In this document: positions 30,889 through 37,715 of the stretch, one piece after another | Layout: every line of letters begins with the position of its first letter | Position numbering within the stretch: position 1 is the stretch's first letter | NCBI GenBank assembly: GCA_001510075.1 | Contig: LFEN01000002.1 | Coordinates: 1 to 39,390 of the forward strand | Reading direction: 5' to 3' | DNA: 39,390 bases | Origin: Alphaproteobacteria bacterium casp-alpha2 | Lineage (GTDB): Bacteria; Pseudomonadota; Alphaproteobacteria; Rhodospirillales; Casp-alpha2 | The notes under the pieces: model-generated | What the model was told of the DNA's origin: nothing | The model's input: the letters and a program-made list of their open reading frames with translations, nothing else | Database searches by the model: none | Translations under genes and position numbers: made by a program

Positions 30889-30947
30889 TTAAATTCCATA
30901 TTTGCATTATATTCATTATATATGGAATTTAATTCAATATCAATTCC
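30889..30947. promoter_or_regulatory. Large inverted repeat at the queF-fusion promoter
   Basis: TTAAATTCCATAT (30889-30901) and its exact complement ATATGGAATTTAA (30920-30932) form 13-bp perfect arms 18 bases apart. Arm centres are 31 bases apart, about three helical turns, so both lie on one DNA face. A third half-site, AATTCC, is at 30942-30947. The arms sit between the -35 and -10 and over the transcript start. This is the layout of a repressor operator, and the fused helix-turn-helix protein is the obvious candidate binder. Confidence 0.75.
30906..30943 (-). promoter_or_regulatory. Near-consensus promoter of the queF fusion gene
   Basis: On the minus strand, TTGATA (30943-30938), a 17-base spacer and a perfect TATAAT (30920-30915); a second TATAAT follows at 30911-30906. 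It lies between the tgt stop and the queF start, so queF can be expressed apart from tgt-queA. Expected transcript starts (about 30908 or 30899) leave 24-33 bases before ATG 30875. Confidence 0.7.
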
Positions 30948-30951
30948 TGCT

Positions 30952-32097
30952 TCAGGATATTTCTTCGATATCGCCGGCATCCTGATCGGCGTGGAACGCG
31001 GCCTCAAAGGCGTCAAAAACGCCTTCGTTAATGGCGTGGCGCATGTCCGCCATCAGGTCCTGGTAATAATGCAGGTTATGCCAAGTCAACAACATGGCGC
31101 CCAAAATTTCCTTGGCCATCACCAAATGATGCAGATAGGCCCTGCTGTGGCCCGTGCAGGCGGGGCAATTGCAGGCGTCGTCCAGGGGCCGGGGGTCGTC
31201 TTTGTGGCGGGCGTTTCTCATGTTTAGCTGGCCTCGGCGGGTAAAGGCCTGGTCCGTGCGGCCGGACCGGGTCGGCAGTACGCAATCAAACATGTCGATA
31301 CCGCGCTTGACCCCGCCCACCAGGTCGGCGGGTTTTCCGACGCCCATCAGGTAGCGGGGCCGGTCTTGCGGCAGCAAGTGTGTCACGCCATCCAATATCC
31401 GGAACATTTCTTCCTGGCCCTCGCCGACGGAAAGCCCGCCAATGGCGTAGCCATCGAACCCGATATTTTTCAACGCCTCTGCGGATTGGGCTCGCAGATC
31501 TTTGTGCAGCCCGCCCTGGACGATGCCGAACAGCCCGTAACCGTCGCGTTCCTGAAAGGCCTGTTTGCAACGTTCAGCCCAGCGCATGGACAACAGCATC
31601 GAGCGGGCAACTTCGTCTTTGCCGGCTTCCAGCGACGTACATTCGTCTAAAACCATAGTGATGTCGGCGCCCAAAAGGTGCTGTATTTCGATGGCCCGCT
31701 CGGGGCTTAAATGATGAACCGTCCCGTCCAGGTGGGAGCGAAACTCAACCCCGTTTTCGTCCATCTTTCTGAGATCGGCCAGCGACCATACCTGATAGCC
31801 CCCGGAATCCGTAAGAATCGGTCCCTGCCAGTTCATGAATTTGTGCAATCCGCCCAGGCGTTCAATGCGTTCCGGACCCGGGCGCAGCATCAAATGATAG
31901 GTGTTGGCAAGAATGCACCCGGCACCGGTTTCGGCGACAGCCTTGGGGGTCATTGCCTTGACCGTCGCCGCCGTTCCGACGGGCATGAACGCCGGTGTAT
32001 CGAAAGCGCCATGCGCGGTTAGCAGGCTTCCGGTCCGGGCTTGTCCTGGATTTTTTGGGCCTTGGGTCTTCAGGATTTCGAAACTCAATCCAGTCAC
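30952..32097 (-). CDS. tgt: tRNA-guanine transglycosylase
   Basis: A 381-residue TIM-barrel enzyme that swaps guanine-34 for preQ1 in tRNAs with GUN anticodons. Visible motifs: [11 protein letters not shown], the [12 protein letters not shown] active-site aspartate, LDECTS, GGLSVGE, the second aspartate in [12 protein letters not shown], and the zinc site [17 protein letters not shown]. The length is typical. The start overlaps the queA stop by 4 bases, so tgt is the second gene of a queA-tgt operon. It uses the product of the downstream QueF fusion. Confidence 0.97.
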   Translation of the reverse strand: MTGLSFEILKTQGPKNPGQARTGSLLTAHGAFDTPAFMPVGTAATVKAMTPKAVAETGAGCILANTYHLMLRPGPERIERLGGLHKFMNWQGPILTDSGGYQVWSLADLRKMDENGVEFRSHLDGTVHHLSPERAIEIQHLLGADITMVLDECTSLEAGKDEVARSMLLSMRWAERCKQAFQERDGYGLFGIVQGGLHKDLRAQSAEALKNIGFDGYAIGGLSVGEGQEEMFRILDGVTHLLPQDRPRYLMGVGKPADLVGGVKRGIDMFDCVLPTRSGRTDQAFTRRGQLNMRNARHKDDPRPLDDACNCPACTGHSRAYLHHLVMAKEILGAMLLTWHNLHYYQDLMADMRHAINEGVFDAFEAAFHADQDAGDIEEIS

Positions 32098-33170
32098 GGT
32101 TGCTCCATTCTCTCAAGGAAACACGCATCACCATAGGAATAGAACCGATATCCTTTGGTTTTGGCGTGCTCGTAAGCGGCTTTCATACGGGCCATGCCGG
32201 AAAAGGCTGATACCAGCATAAACAGTGTCGAGCGGGGAAGGTGAAAATTGGTCAGCATGGCGTCAACAATCCGAAACGGGTAGCCCGGTGTAATGAAGAT
32301 GTCGGTTTCTCCGCAAAAGGGGTGCAGTTTTCCATCATCATCGGTGGCGGTTTCCAAAAGCCTCAATGCCGTTGAGCCGACGGCAATGATCCGGTGACCT
32401 TTTTCCTTGGCCGAGTTGATGGCTTTTGCTGTCTCAACGCCGACATCCCCCCATTCGGCATGCATCTTGTGGTCTTGGGTATCATCCACCTTGACCGGCA
32501 GGAATGTCCCGGCGCCGACGTGAAGGGTTAGGGACACCACCTGCGCCCCGGCGGTTTCAAGGGCTTGCAAGAGGTCAGGCGTAAAATGCAGACCCGCCGT
32601 CGGGGCCGCCACCGCCCCCGGGTTTTGCGCGAACATGGTTTGGTAATCTTTCGGGTCATCAAAATCATGAGCAACAGTTTCCCCTCTCTTGATGTAGGGC
32701 GGAAGCGGCATGATCCCATGGCGTTCCAGGGCTGACATTAACGCCTCATCGGACAACGCGAACGTCAATGAAACTTCACCGCCATCACCCTTGCCGGTCA
32801 CGTCGGCGGAAAATCCTTTGGCGAAGTTAATGCAGTCCCCGGCTTTCAGTTTCCGGGCCGGGCGGGCAAAGGCTTGCCAGATGCCGCCGCCTTGGGATTT
32901 AAGCAGCGTTACCTCGATGCGGGGGCCGTTGTTATCGCCATTTTCATGAGCAGGGTTTCGCCGCCGCCCTTTAAGGCGCACGGGAATTACGCGGGTATCG
33001 TTGACGACCAGAACATCCCCAGGGGCGACGAGGCCGGCCAAGTCGGCGATGTTCAAATCCTCGGTCTTATTTTTCCCAACCACTAATAACCTGGCGGAAT
33101 CGCGAGGCTGCGCCGGGTGTTGGGCGATAAACGCCTCAGGAAGATCAAAATCAAAATCGGATACCCGCAT
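32094..33170 (-). CDS. queA: tRNA preQ1(34) S-adenosylmethionine ribosyltransferase-isomerase
   Basis: A 358-residue enzyme that transfers the ribosyl part of SAM to preQ1 in tRNA, giving epoxyqueuosine. Family segments are [66 protein letters not shown]-like [11 protein letters not shown] and [21 protein letters not shown] lies six bases before the ATG. It is the first gene of queA-tgt, with the queF fusion next on the same strand. Product flow is QueF, Tgt, QueA, then QueG. Confidence 0.97.
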   Translation of the reverse strand: MRVSDFDFDLPEAFIAQHPAQPRDSARLLVVGKNKTEDLNIADLAGLVAPGDVLVVNDTRVIPVRLKGRRRNPAHENGDNNGPRIEVTLLKSQGGGIWQAFARPARKLKAGDCINFAKGFSADVTGKGDGGEVSLTFALSDEALMSALERHGIMPLPPYIKRGETVAHDFDDPKDYQTMFAQNPGAVAAPTAGLHFTPDLLQALETAGAQVVSLTLHVGAGTFLPVKVDDTQDHKMHAEWGDVGVETAKAINSAKEKGHRIIAVGSTALRLLETATDDDGKLHPFCGETDIFITPGYPFRIVDAMLTNFHLPRSTLFMLVSAFSGMARMKAAYEHAKTKGYRFYSYGDACFLERMEQP

Positions 33171-33217
33171 TATATTCCTTTGGCCTGGACGCTGCGGCGC
33201 GGCCGTGGACCTGCCCG

Positions 33218-33895
33218 TTATTCCTCGAATAACAGGGCTAATCTGGCCTGCGTGGCTTTTTCTATATGAGCCCTGGCAAATAGATCGGCCTTGTCGCTAT
33301 TGCCCTCTTTGATCGCGTTGACGATCAATAAATGTTCTTGCCTTGCCGTGTCCGGGCGGCCCGGTATTTCATAGGTTGTGGACCGCAAAAGCGCCAAAGA
33401 ATCGGCCAGCGCGTTGGATGCTTTTAACAGATAACGGTTTCGCGCAGCGGCGTAGAGCGTTTCATGAAAAAGACGATTCAAATTGGCCTGCACTGCGGGG
33501 TCTCCTTTAGCGATTTCGTCTTGGCGCAAAAGCTCGAATAAATAATCAATTTCCGCATCCGTCGCATGCAGGGCGGCAAAACCGGCGGCGGTTCCTTCTA
33601 ATACTCTTCGCATGGCGTACAGTTCGACTACTTGGTTCCTGTCCAACTCGGCAACCTGGGCGCCGCGCCAGGGGGTTAAGATGATAAGCCCGTCAGACTG
33701 CAGGCGGCGGAAGGCTTCCCGGACCGGGGTGCGGCTAACATTCAGCCAGACGGCGACTTCGGCCTCGCGTATACGCTCGCCGGGGCTATAACGCCCCTCG
33801 CGGATGGCGTCCTTGAGTTGGGAATGGACGCCTTCTCCAAGGGAGGTTTCGAAATTTAATTTATTCTCGGCGGGCTTTTCTTTATTTTTGGGCAT
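33218..33895 (-). CDS. GntR-family (FCD) transcriptional regulator
   Basis: A 225-residue regulator. Residues ~20-85 are the winged helix of the GntR family (YSPGERIREAEVAVWLNVSRTPVREAFRRL). The rest is an all-helical FCD ligand domain with the metal-binding-type pattern (YAMRRVLEG, FHETLYAAARN, EHLLIVNAIKEG). FCD members commonly sense small organic acids. It diverges from the amidase gene, and a perfect TTGTATACAA palindrome, a classic FCD operator shape, lies 44-55 bases upstream of its start. Control of the amidase and permease genes is the natural inference. The ligand is unknown. Confidence 0.9.
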   Translation of the reverse strand: MPKNKEKPAENKLNFETSLGEGVHSQLKDAIREGRYSPGERIREAEVAVWLNVSRTPVREAFRRLQSDGLIILTPWRGAQVAELDRNQVVELYAMRRVLEGTAAGFAALHATDAEIDYLFELLRQDEIAKGDPAVQANLNRLFHETLYAAARNRYLLKASNALADSLALLRSTTYEIPGRPDTARQEHLLIVNAIKEGNSDKADLFARAHIEKATQARLALLFEE

Positions 33896-33939
33896 TGAAG
33901 GTTCCGAATTCGGCCTTTGGGGGTTTTCCCAATGATTTT

Positions 33940-33956
33940 ATTGTATACAATATAAT
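33940..33956. promoter_or_regulatory. FCD-GntR operator and amidase -10
   Basis: ATTGTATACAAT (33940-33951) is a perfect 12-bp palindrome with the TNGTNNNACNA-like shape of FCD regulators. It runs directly into a perfect TATAAT (33951-33956) pointing toward the amidase. A bound regulator would cover the core promoter. No clear -35 is seen. Confidence 0.65.
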
Positions 33957-33960
33957 ACAA

Positions 33961-33977
33961 TTAAGGGAGGGCCTTAA
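33961..33977 (+). promoter_or_regulatory. Inverted repeat around the amidase ribosome-binding site
   Basis: TTAAGG-GAGGG-CCTTAA: perfect 6-bp arms hold the purine-rich GGGAGGG in between. In RNA it could hide the ribosome-binding site of the amidase. The site is about 15 bases before the GTG start, longer than usual. Confidence 0.35.
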
Positions 33978-33985
33978 CTATTTCC

Positions 33986-35329
33986 GTGCCAGAAAGAAAT
34001 CTATCGGTTCTTAGTGCCTTGGTCGCCCGTGACGCCATGGCGCACGGGGAATTTTCCGCCGAAGAGCTGAGCAACGCCTGCCTGGACCGCATTGCGGAGC
34101 GCGAGGATACTGTCGGTGCCTGGGCGTTTGTTGACCGTGAACTGGCCCTTGCTCAGGCGCGGGCGCTCGATCAAAAATCAGCCGCCGGGGAACCCTTGGG
34201 GCCGTTGCACGGCCTTCCTGTCGGCATCAAGGATATTTTTGATACTTCCGATATGCCGACCGAATGCGGTTCTGCATTCTACAAAGGGCGCTGTCCTTTG
34301 GAAGATTCTGCTGTTGTCGCCATATTGCGCCAAGCCGGGGCGGTAATCCTGGGCAAGACGGTAACGACGGAATGGGCGCTGTCGGCACCGGGAAAAACGT
34401 CCAATCCCCACGACCCTGCCCGCACGCCGGGGGGCTCATCTTCCGGATCGGCGGCGGCGGTTGCGGACGCGATGGTGCCTTTAGCTATTGGTACGCAAAC
34501 CGGAGGATCGATGATCCGCCCGGCTTCCTATTGCGGGGTATTCGGCTATAAGCCGACGTTCGGTTCCATTTCCAGGCGCGGCATGAGCATGTTGGCCCGC
34601 AGGCTGGATACGGTCGGGGTTTATGCCCGCGATGTAGAAGGGCTGGCCCTGATCGCCGATGCCTTGATGATATATGACCCGCAAGATTGGGACATGGAAA
34701 AGCAGCCACAGAAGAATTTGACTTCAGCCCTGGTCGGGGACGGGGGCAACAAGGCGCCCCGGTTCGCCTTTGTCCGTTCGCCAGCCTGGAAGCAGGTGGA
34801 ACCGGACATGGCCGAAGCTTTTGAAAATTTTATTAAGAATCTTGGCGACAAGGCCAGCGAGGTCGAGCTGGAGGGACTTTTTGACGACATCATCCCGACG
34901 CACTGGACCATTATGCATGCCAATGTTGCCGTAACCCTGGGCGAGGTGGCGGCGAATGCCCCTGATAAAACACGAGATCAAACCAAGGAAAGAGTTGACG
35001 CGGGCAATGCCATACCGGCAGCGGATTATATCCGTGCGCTGGGCCGGGCAGAGGCGCAGGGACAGGCCCTGGACCGATTGTTCGATCATTTTGACGCCAT
35101 CCTGACGCCGTCGGCGACGGGCCAGGCCCCGGTGGGTCTGGGAGAAACGGGCAAGCCTGTTTTCAATGGCATGTGGACGATGTTGGGGGTGCCGTGTGTA
35201 TCGGTACCGCTTTTGAGTGGGGAGAACAGCATGCCCATGGGGGTTCAGGTTATCGGCAGAAAAAGTGACGACGTAAAAATTATACGTTGCGCCCGCTGGC
35301 TTAGTGACCAATTATTGGGGGATACATAA
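33986..35329 (+). CDS. Amidase-signature family amidohydrolase
   Basis: A 447-residue amidase-signature enzyme. The Ser-cisSer-Lys triad is visible as Lys82 (VGIKDIFDT), the Ser cluster at 151-153 (GGSSSGSAAAVADA) and Ser175 (GTQTGGSMIRPASYCG). The family hydrolyses amides of many kinds, and the sequence does not name the substrate. It is not a GatA of the tRNA amidotransferase, since gatB and gatC are absent here. The start is GTG 33986; the next Met is 17 codons on. It diverges from the GntR regulator and is followed by a terminator-like element and a peptide-type permease, which suggests use of an imported amide or peptide. Confidence 0.88.
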   Translation: MPERNLSVLSALVARDAMAHGEFSAEELSNACLDRIAEREDTVGAWAFVDRELALAQARALDQKSAAGEPLGPLHGLPVGIKDIFDTSDMPTECGSAFYKGRCPLEDSAVVAILRQAGAVILGKTVTTEWALSAPGKTSNPHDPARTPGGSSSGSAAAVADAMVPLAIGTQTGGSMIRPASYCGVFGYKPTFGSISRRGMSMLARRLDTVGVYARDVEGLALIADALMIYDPQDWDMEKQPQKNLTSALVGDGGNKAPRFAFVRSPAWKQVEPDMAEAFENFIKNLGDKASEVELEGLFDDIIPTHWTIMHANVAVTLGEVAANAPDKTRDQTKERVDAGNAIPAADYIRALGRAEAQGQALDRLFDHFDAILTPSATGQAPVGLGETGKPVFNGMWTMLGVPCVSVPLLSGENSMPMGVQVIGRKSDDVKIIRCARWLSDQLLGDT

Positions 35330-35332
35330 GCA

Positions 35333-35354
35333 GGGGGAGCCCCCCTTTTTTTTT
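35333..35354 (+). terminator. GC hairpin and T9 tract between amidase and permease
   Basis: GGGGG-AG-CCCCCC followed by nine T lies 4 bases past the amidase stop. The stem has 4-5 G-C pairs with a very small loop, then a strong T tract, the form of an intrinsic terminator. The permease ATG is only 25 bases further, so it would be expressed through leak-through or weakly. Confidence 0.55.
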
Positions 35355-35378
35355 GGGTACTGGGGACAAAAAAAACAA

Positions 35379-36281
35379 ATGGCGACTATTACTGAAATCC
35401 AGGTTGAGGCCGACATCGAAGAACCGACGGAAAAAAAGCCGTTATGGGTGGTGTTAGGAAAGTTGATCCGCCGTCAGCCGCTTGGCGCTGCTGGGGCGGC
35501 CATCGTGATCGTGATGCTTTTTTTGTCGATCTTTGCCGAATTCATTACGGCTCATGATCCGGAATTAAATTCCTTTGAAAACATGCTGGTGGCGCCAGGG
35601 GCGCCTTTTTACATGGGCACGGACCAGTTCGGCCGCGATGTATTTACCCGTATTATCTATGGCGCCAGGACGGCGCTGTTTGTCGGCTTTACCGCGGCCT
35701 TTTTTGGCGCCTTCATTGGCTTGGTCCTGGGCGTTGCCAGCGCCTATTTCGGCGGCCGGTTTGACCTTTTATTCCAGCGCGTCATGGATGTGTTTCTGGC
35801 TTTTCCGCTGATTATTATGGCGCTGGCTATCGTCGCCATATTTGGCCCTGGGCTGGAAAACGTGATTATCGCCATCACTATTCCCTTCATCCCCCAATGC
35901 GCCCGGGTGGTTCGATCCAATGCCCTGGCTATTCGTGAGATCCCTTATGTCGATGCGGCCCGGGCCCTGGGCTTCGGCCACGCCAGGATCATTCTCCGCC
36001 ACATGGTGCCGAACGTGATGGGGCCGTTCCTGATTATGTTATCGACCTTCGTCGGTCACGCCATCCTGCTTGAAGCGTCTTTAAGCTATCTCGGCCTTGG
36101 GGTGCAGGAACCGACCCCCGCCTGGGGATTGATGTTGCAGGGTGGGGCCGAAGAATATGCTGAAAGCGCACCCTGGATGGCCATTTGGCCCGGCGTCGCG
36201 ATCAGTCTTGCGGTGTTTGGGTTTAACCTGTTCGGCGATGCCCTTAGGGATGTTCTCGACCCCAGGCTCCGCGCACGCTAA
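35379..36281 (+). CDS. DppC/OppC-type ABC transporter permease
   Basis: A 300-residue inner-membrane permease of the peptide/nickel ABC family (DppC type). Six hydrophobic segments are visible after the N-terminal QPLGAAGAAIVIVMLF. The GTDQFGRDVFTRIIYGAR motif and the ATPase-contacting EAA loop (YVDAARALGFGHARIILRHMVPN) are typical. The C-terminal PAWGLMLQGG...DPRLRAR matches. Partner permease, binding protein and ATPases are missing on either side, so it is an orphan in this window. The Met at 35379 is chosen because the open frame upstream lies in homopolymer sequence overlapping the amidase end. Confidence 0.9.
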   Translation: MATITEIQVEADIEEPTEKKPLWVVLGKLIRRQPLGAAGAAIVIVMLFLSIFAEFITAHDPELNSFENMLVAPGAPFYMGTDQFGRDVFTRIIYGARTALFVGFTAAFFGAFIGLVLGVASAYFGGRFDLLFQRVMDVFLAFPLIIMALAIVAIFGPGLENVIIAITIPFIPQCARVVRSNALAIREIPYVDAARALGFGHARIILRHMVPNVMGPFLIMLSTFVGHAILLEASLSYLGLGVQEPTPAWGLMLQGGAEEYAESAPWMAIWPGVAISLAVFGFNLFGDALRDVLDPRLRAR

Positions 36282-36352
36282 AGAAATTTTCTGGGGAATT
36301 CAGAACCTCGGGGTGGCATAACGCTTACCGCCGCCAAAAAAACCAACGGTCG

Positions 36353-36523
36353 TTAAGAATAATCGTCGCTGTCAAGCAGGAGTTCGACCTGCTTTGAAAT
36401 TTTTTGCCAGAAGGCGATGTCTTCTTCCTCAAAGTCCCGTTCCTTCATCACCTCGGCTTTGCGATTGGCATAGGCCAGTGCATCAGGCCCCCTGGTCTTG
36501 ATAAGCCTTTGCGCGGTGCGCAT
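36353..36523 (-). CDS. Small conserved-looking alphaproteobacterial protein
   Basis: A 56-residue protein starting MRTAQRLIKTRGPDAL. The pattern of helix with Ala/Arg, then KAEVMKERDFEEEDIAFWQKI and an aliphatic end resembles a small uncharacterised alphaproteobacterial family with ...A..RA..M...D..GA..W..I. There is no known function. AAAGGCGAG lies just before ATG 36523. A GTG 20 codons upstream (36583) is open but lacks such a site. It stands alone, convergent with the permease gene. Confidence 0.65.
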   Translation of the reverse strand: MRTAQRLIKTRGPDALAYANRKAEVMKERDFEEEDIAFWQKISKQVELLLDSDDYS

Positions 36524-36622
36524 GATCTCGCCTTTGAGCGACGAAGTGCTCAACGCTTGAACGCTTTTGGTTCGAGTCTGCACAAAACAACGCCCCCGTT
36601 TTTATCAACGCGAGGGCATCGT

Positions 36623-36650
36623 AACCTTTCTTTCAGGAAACTGTAAGGTT
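36623..36650. repeat. Inverted repeat near the small gene
   Basis: AACCTT (36623-36628) and AAGGTT (36645-36650) flank an inner TTTC-AG-GAAA, giving an interrupted stem-loop in AT-rich DNA upstream of the small minus-strand gene. Role unknown. The DNA from 36584 to 36768 holds no other gene that I can support. Confidence 0.3.
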
Positions 36651-36768
36651 TAAAGGGGGTATTTGTGCAAAATAGCGACCAACTGAATACAGTTAGATTC
36701 ACTTGGCAAATTTTGAATTTAAAGTATGGCTTTATTTATCAACTAGGAATTGCAATTTCGGCAGCGCC

Positions 36769-37590
36769 TTAATTCACGGCAGCCAGTTCAATTGCCACTT
36801 TGGGCTGGCTGATTTTAACTGCCCAGGCATTCTTGAAGCCACTTTTGATCAGCCTGCCCCGGGAAACCCGGGTGTTGCGGTTGCCAATGGGCCCGATGGC
36901 AACCCGAAAGACGGCCTTCCCGGACGCGGTTCCTTCCAATACGCGGGCTCGCCAAACCGCGTGTTTATTGGCAAACCGGTGGGCGGCGGCGTTTTCCAGA
37001 AAACTGGCAATGATGTAAAAAGTGCCGCCCTTAATTTCTGTGGGAGCCGGGATATCAGGCGCGCTTGCCGGTTCGACCGCCGCGAGCGTCGTTGGGTCAG
37101 GCGGCGGCGGAAGAAGTTTCGATGTGATGACGGGAGAAGTCGGGGCCGTTTTAACTGGTTGTTCGCCAAGGACTTCAGGGGCTTTCCAGGCTGTTCGGGT
37201 GACGTCGGTTTTTATTTCCTGGGAAGCGGGTCTCTCAACATCATTACCGGCGGTTTGCTCACCACCAAAAAAGACCCTGCTGTCCTCATCTTCATCCAGG
37301 GCCGGGGAGTAGCGGGGAGGGCCTGCCTCAGCCAGGACCAGAGCTTCTCCGGTCTCACCAAGGCAAATTTTTTCCCCCTTGACCCCACGCCAGACCGCGC
37401 AATCCTTTCCGGCAATCGCAGAAAGGCCATGATCGGTCAAGGTCTTGTCGGTGGTGACAAGGGAGATGCCGTCGGCGAACAATGAAGCAACCTGAAAGGC
37501 GATCGGTGCGCCGCAACCGGCAAGGATGAACGGGGCCCAAAGCACGGCAATAAAGCGAAAAGGTACCTGTTGGATGGTTCTATCCCCCAA
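36769..37590 (-). CDS. SPOR-domain lipoprotein
   Basis: About 273 residues. The N-terminus is a lipoprotein signal ending FILAGC (Cys at about residue 26). The next part has LTDHGLSAIAGKDCAVWRG...ICL, a short Cys-containing module seen in related alphaproteobacterial proteins. A Pro/Ala/Glu-rich linker covers ~85-185. The C-terminal ~75 residues are a SPOR domain (GGTFYIIASFLENAAAHRFAN...FRVAIGPIG), which binds denuded peptidoglycan at division sites. The start is unclear: TTG 37590 fits the signal peptide length, but no strong ribosome-binding site is seen. It is divergent from fccB with 125 bases between. Confidence 0.8.
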   Translation of the reverse strand: MGDRTIQQVPFRFIAVLWAPFILAGCGAPIAFQVASLFADGISLVTTDKTLTDHGLSAIAGKDCAVWRGVKGEKICLGETGEALVLAEAGPPRYSPALDEDEDSRVFFGGEQTAGNDVERPASQEIKTDVTRTAWKAPEVLGEQPVKTAPTSPVITSKLLPPPPDPTTLAAVEPASAPDIPAPTEIKGGTFYIIASFLENAAAHRFANKHAVWRARVLEGTASGKAVFRVAIGPIGNRNTRVSRGRLIKSGFKNAWAVKISQPKVAIELAAVN

Positions 37591-37696
37591 GGTAAGAGAT
37601 TATGATCGGGAGCGACGGTTTTTTTAACCGCGCCGTTTTTATTATTGCCCCTTACCTAGCACCGAACCCTTAACAAATCGCAAATGTTTGAAAATT

Positions 37697-37708
37697 CAAT
37701 TATAATTG
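37697..37708. promoter_or_regulatory. Palindromic -10 region of fccB
   Basis: CAATTATAATTG is a perfect 12-bp palindrome containing a perfect TATAAT at 37701-37706. The fccB ATG is at 37716, only 9 bases after the -10. That spacing puts the transcript start at or just before the ATG. The -35 at 17 bases is weak. The palindrome could bind a regulator. Confidence 0.45.
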
Positions 37709-37715
37709 GCCTTCC

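Noticed and set aside
30168-31016. E. coli-like bimodular QueF, because the full open frame is 282 codons
   Set aside because: Only one T-fold QueF domain is present. The N-terminal part is a helix-turn-helix, and the first ~47 codons overlap or precede the operator and tgt end.
30922-31227. Plus-strand open frame starting MEFNSISIP in the right operator arm
   Set aside because: It lies antisense to the end of tgt and has no domain. The shared Met-Glu-Phe start is a by-product of the palindrome.
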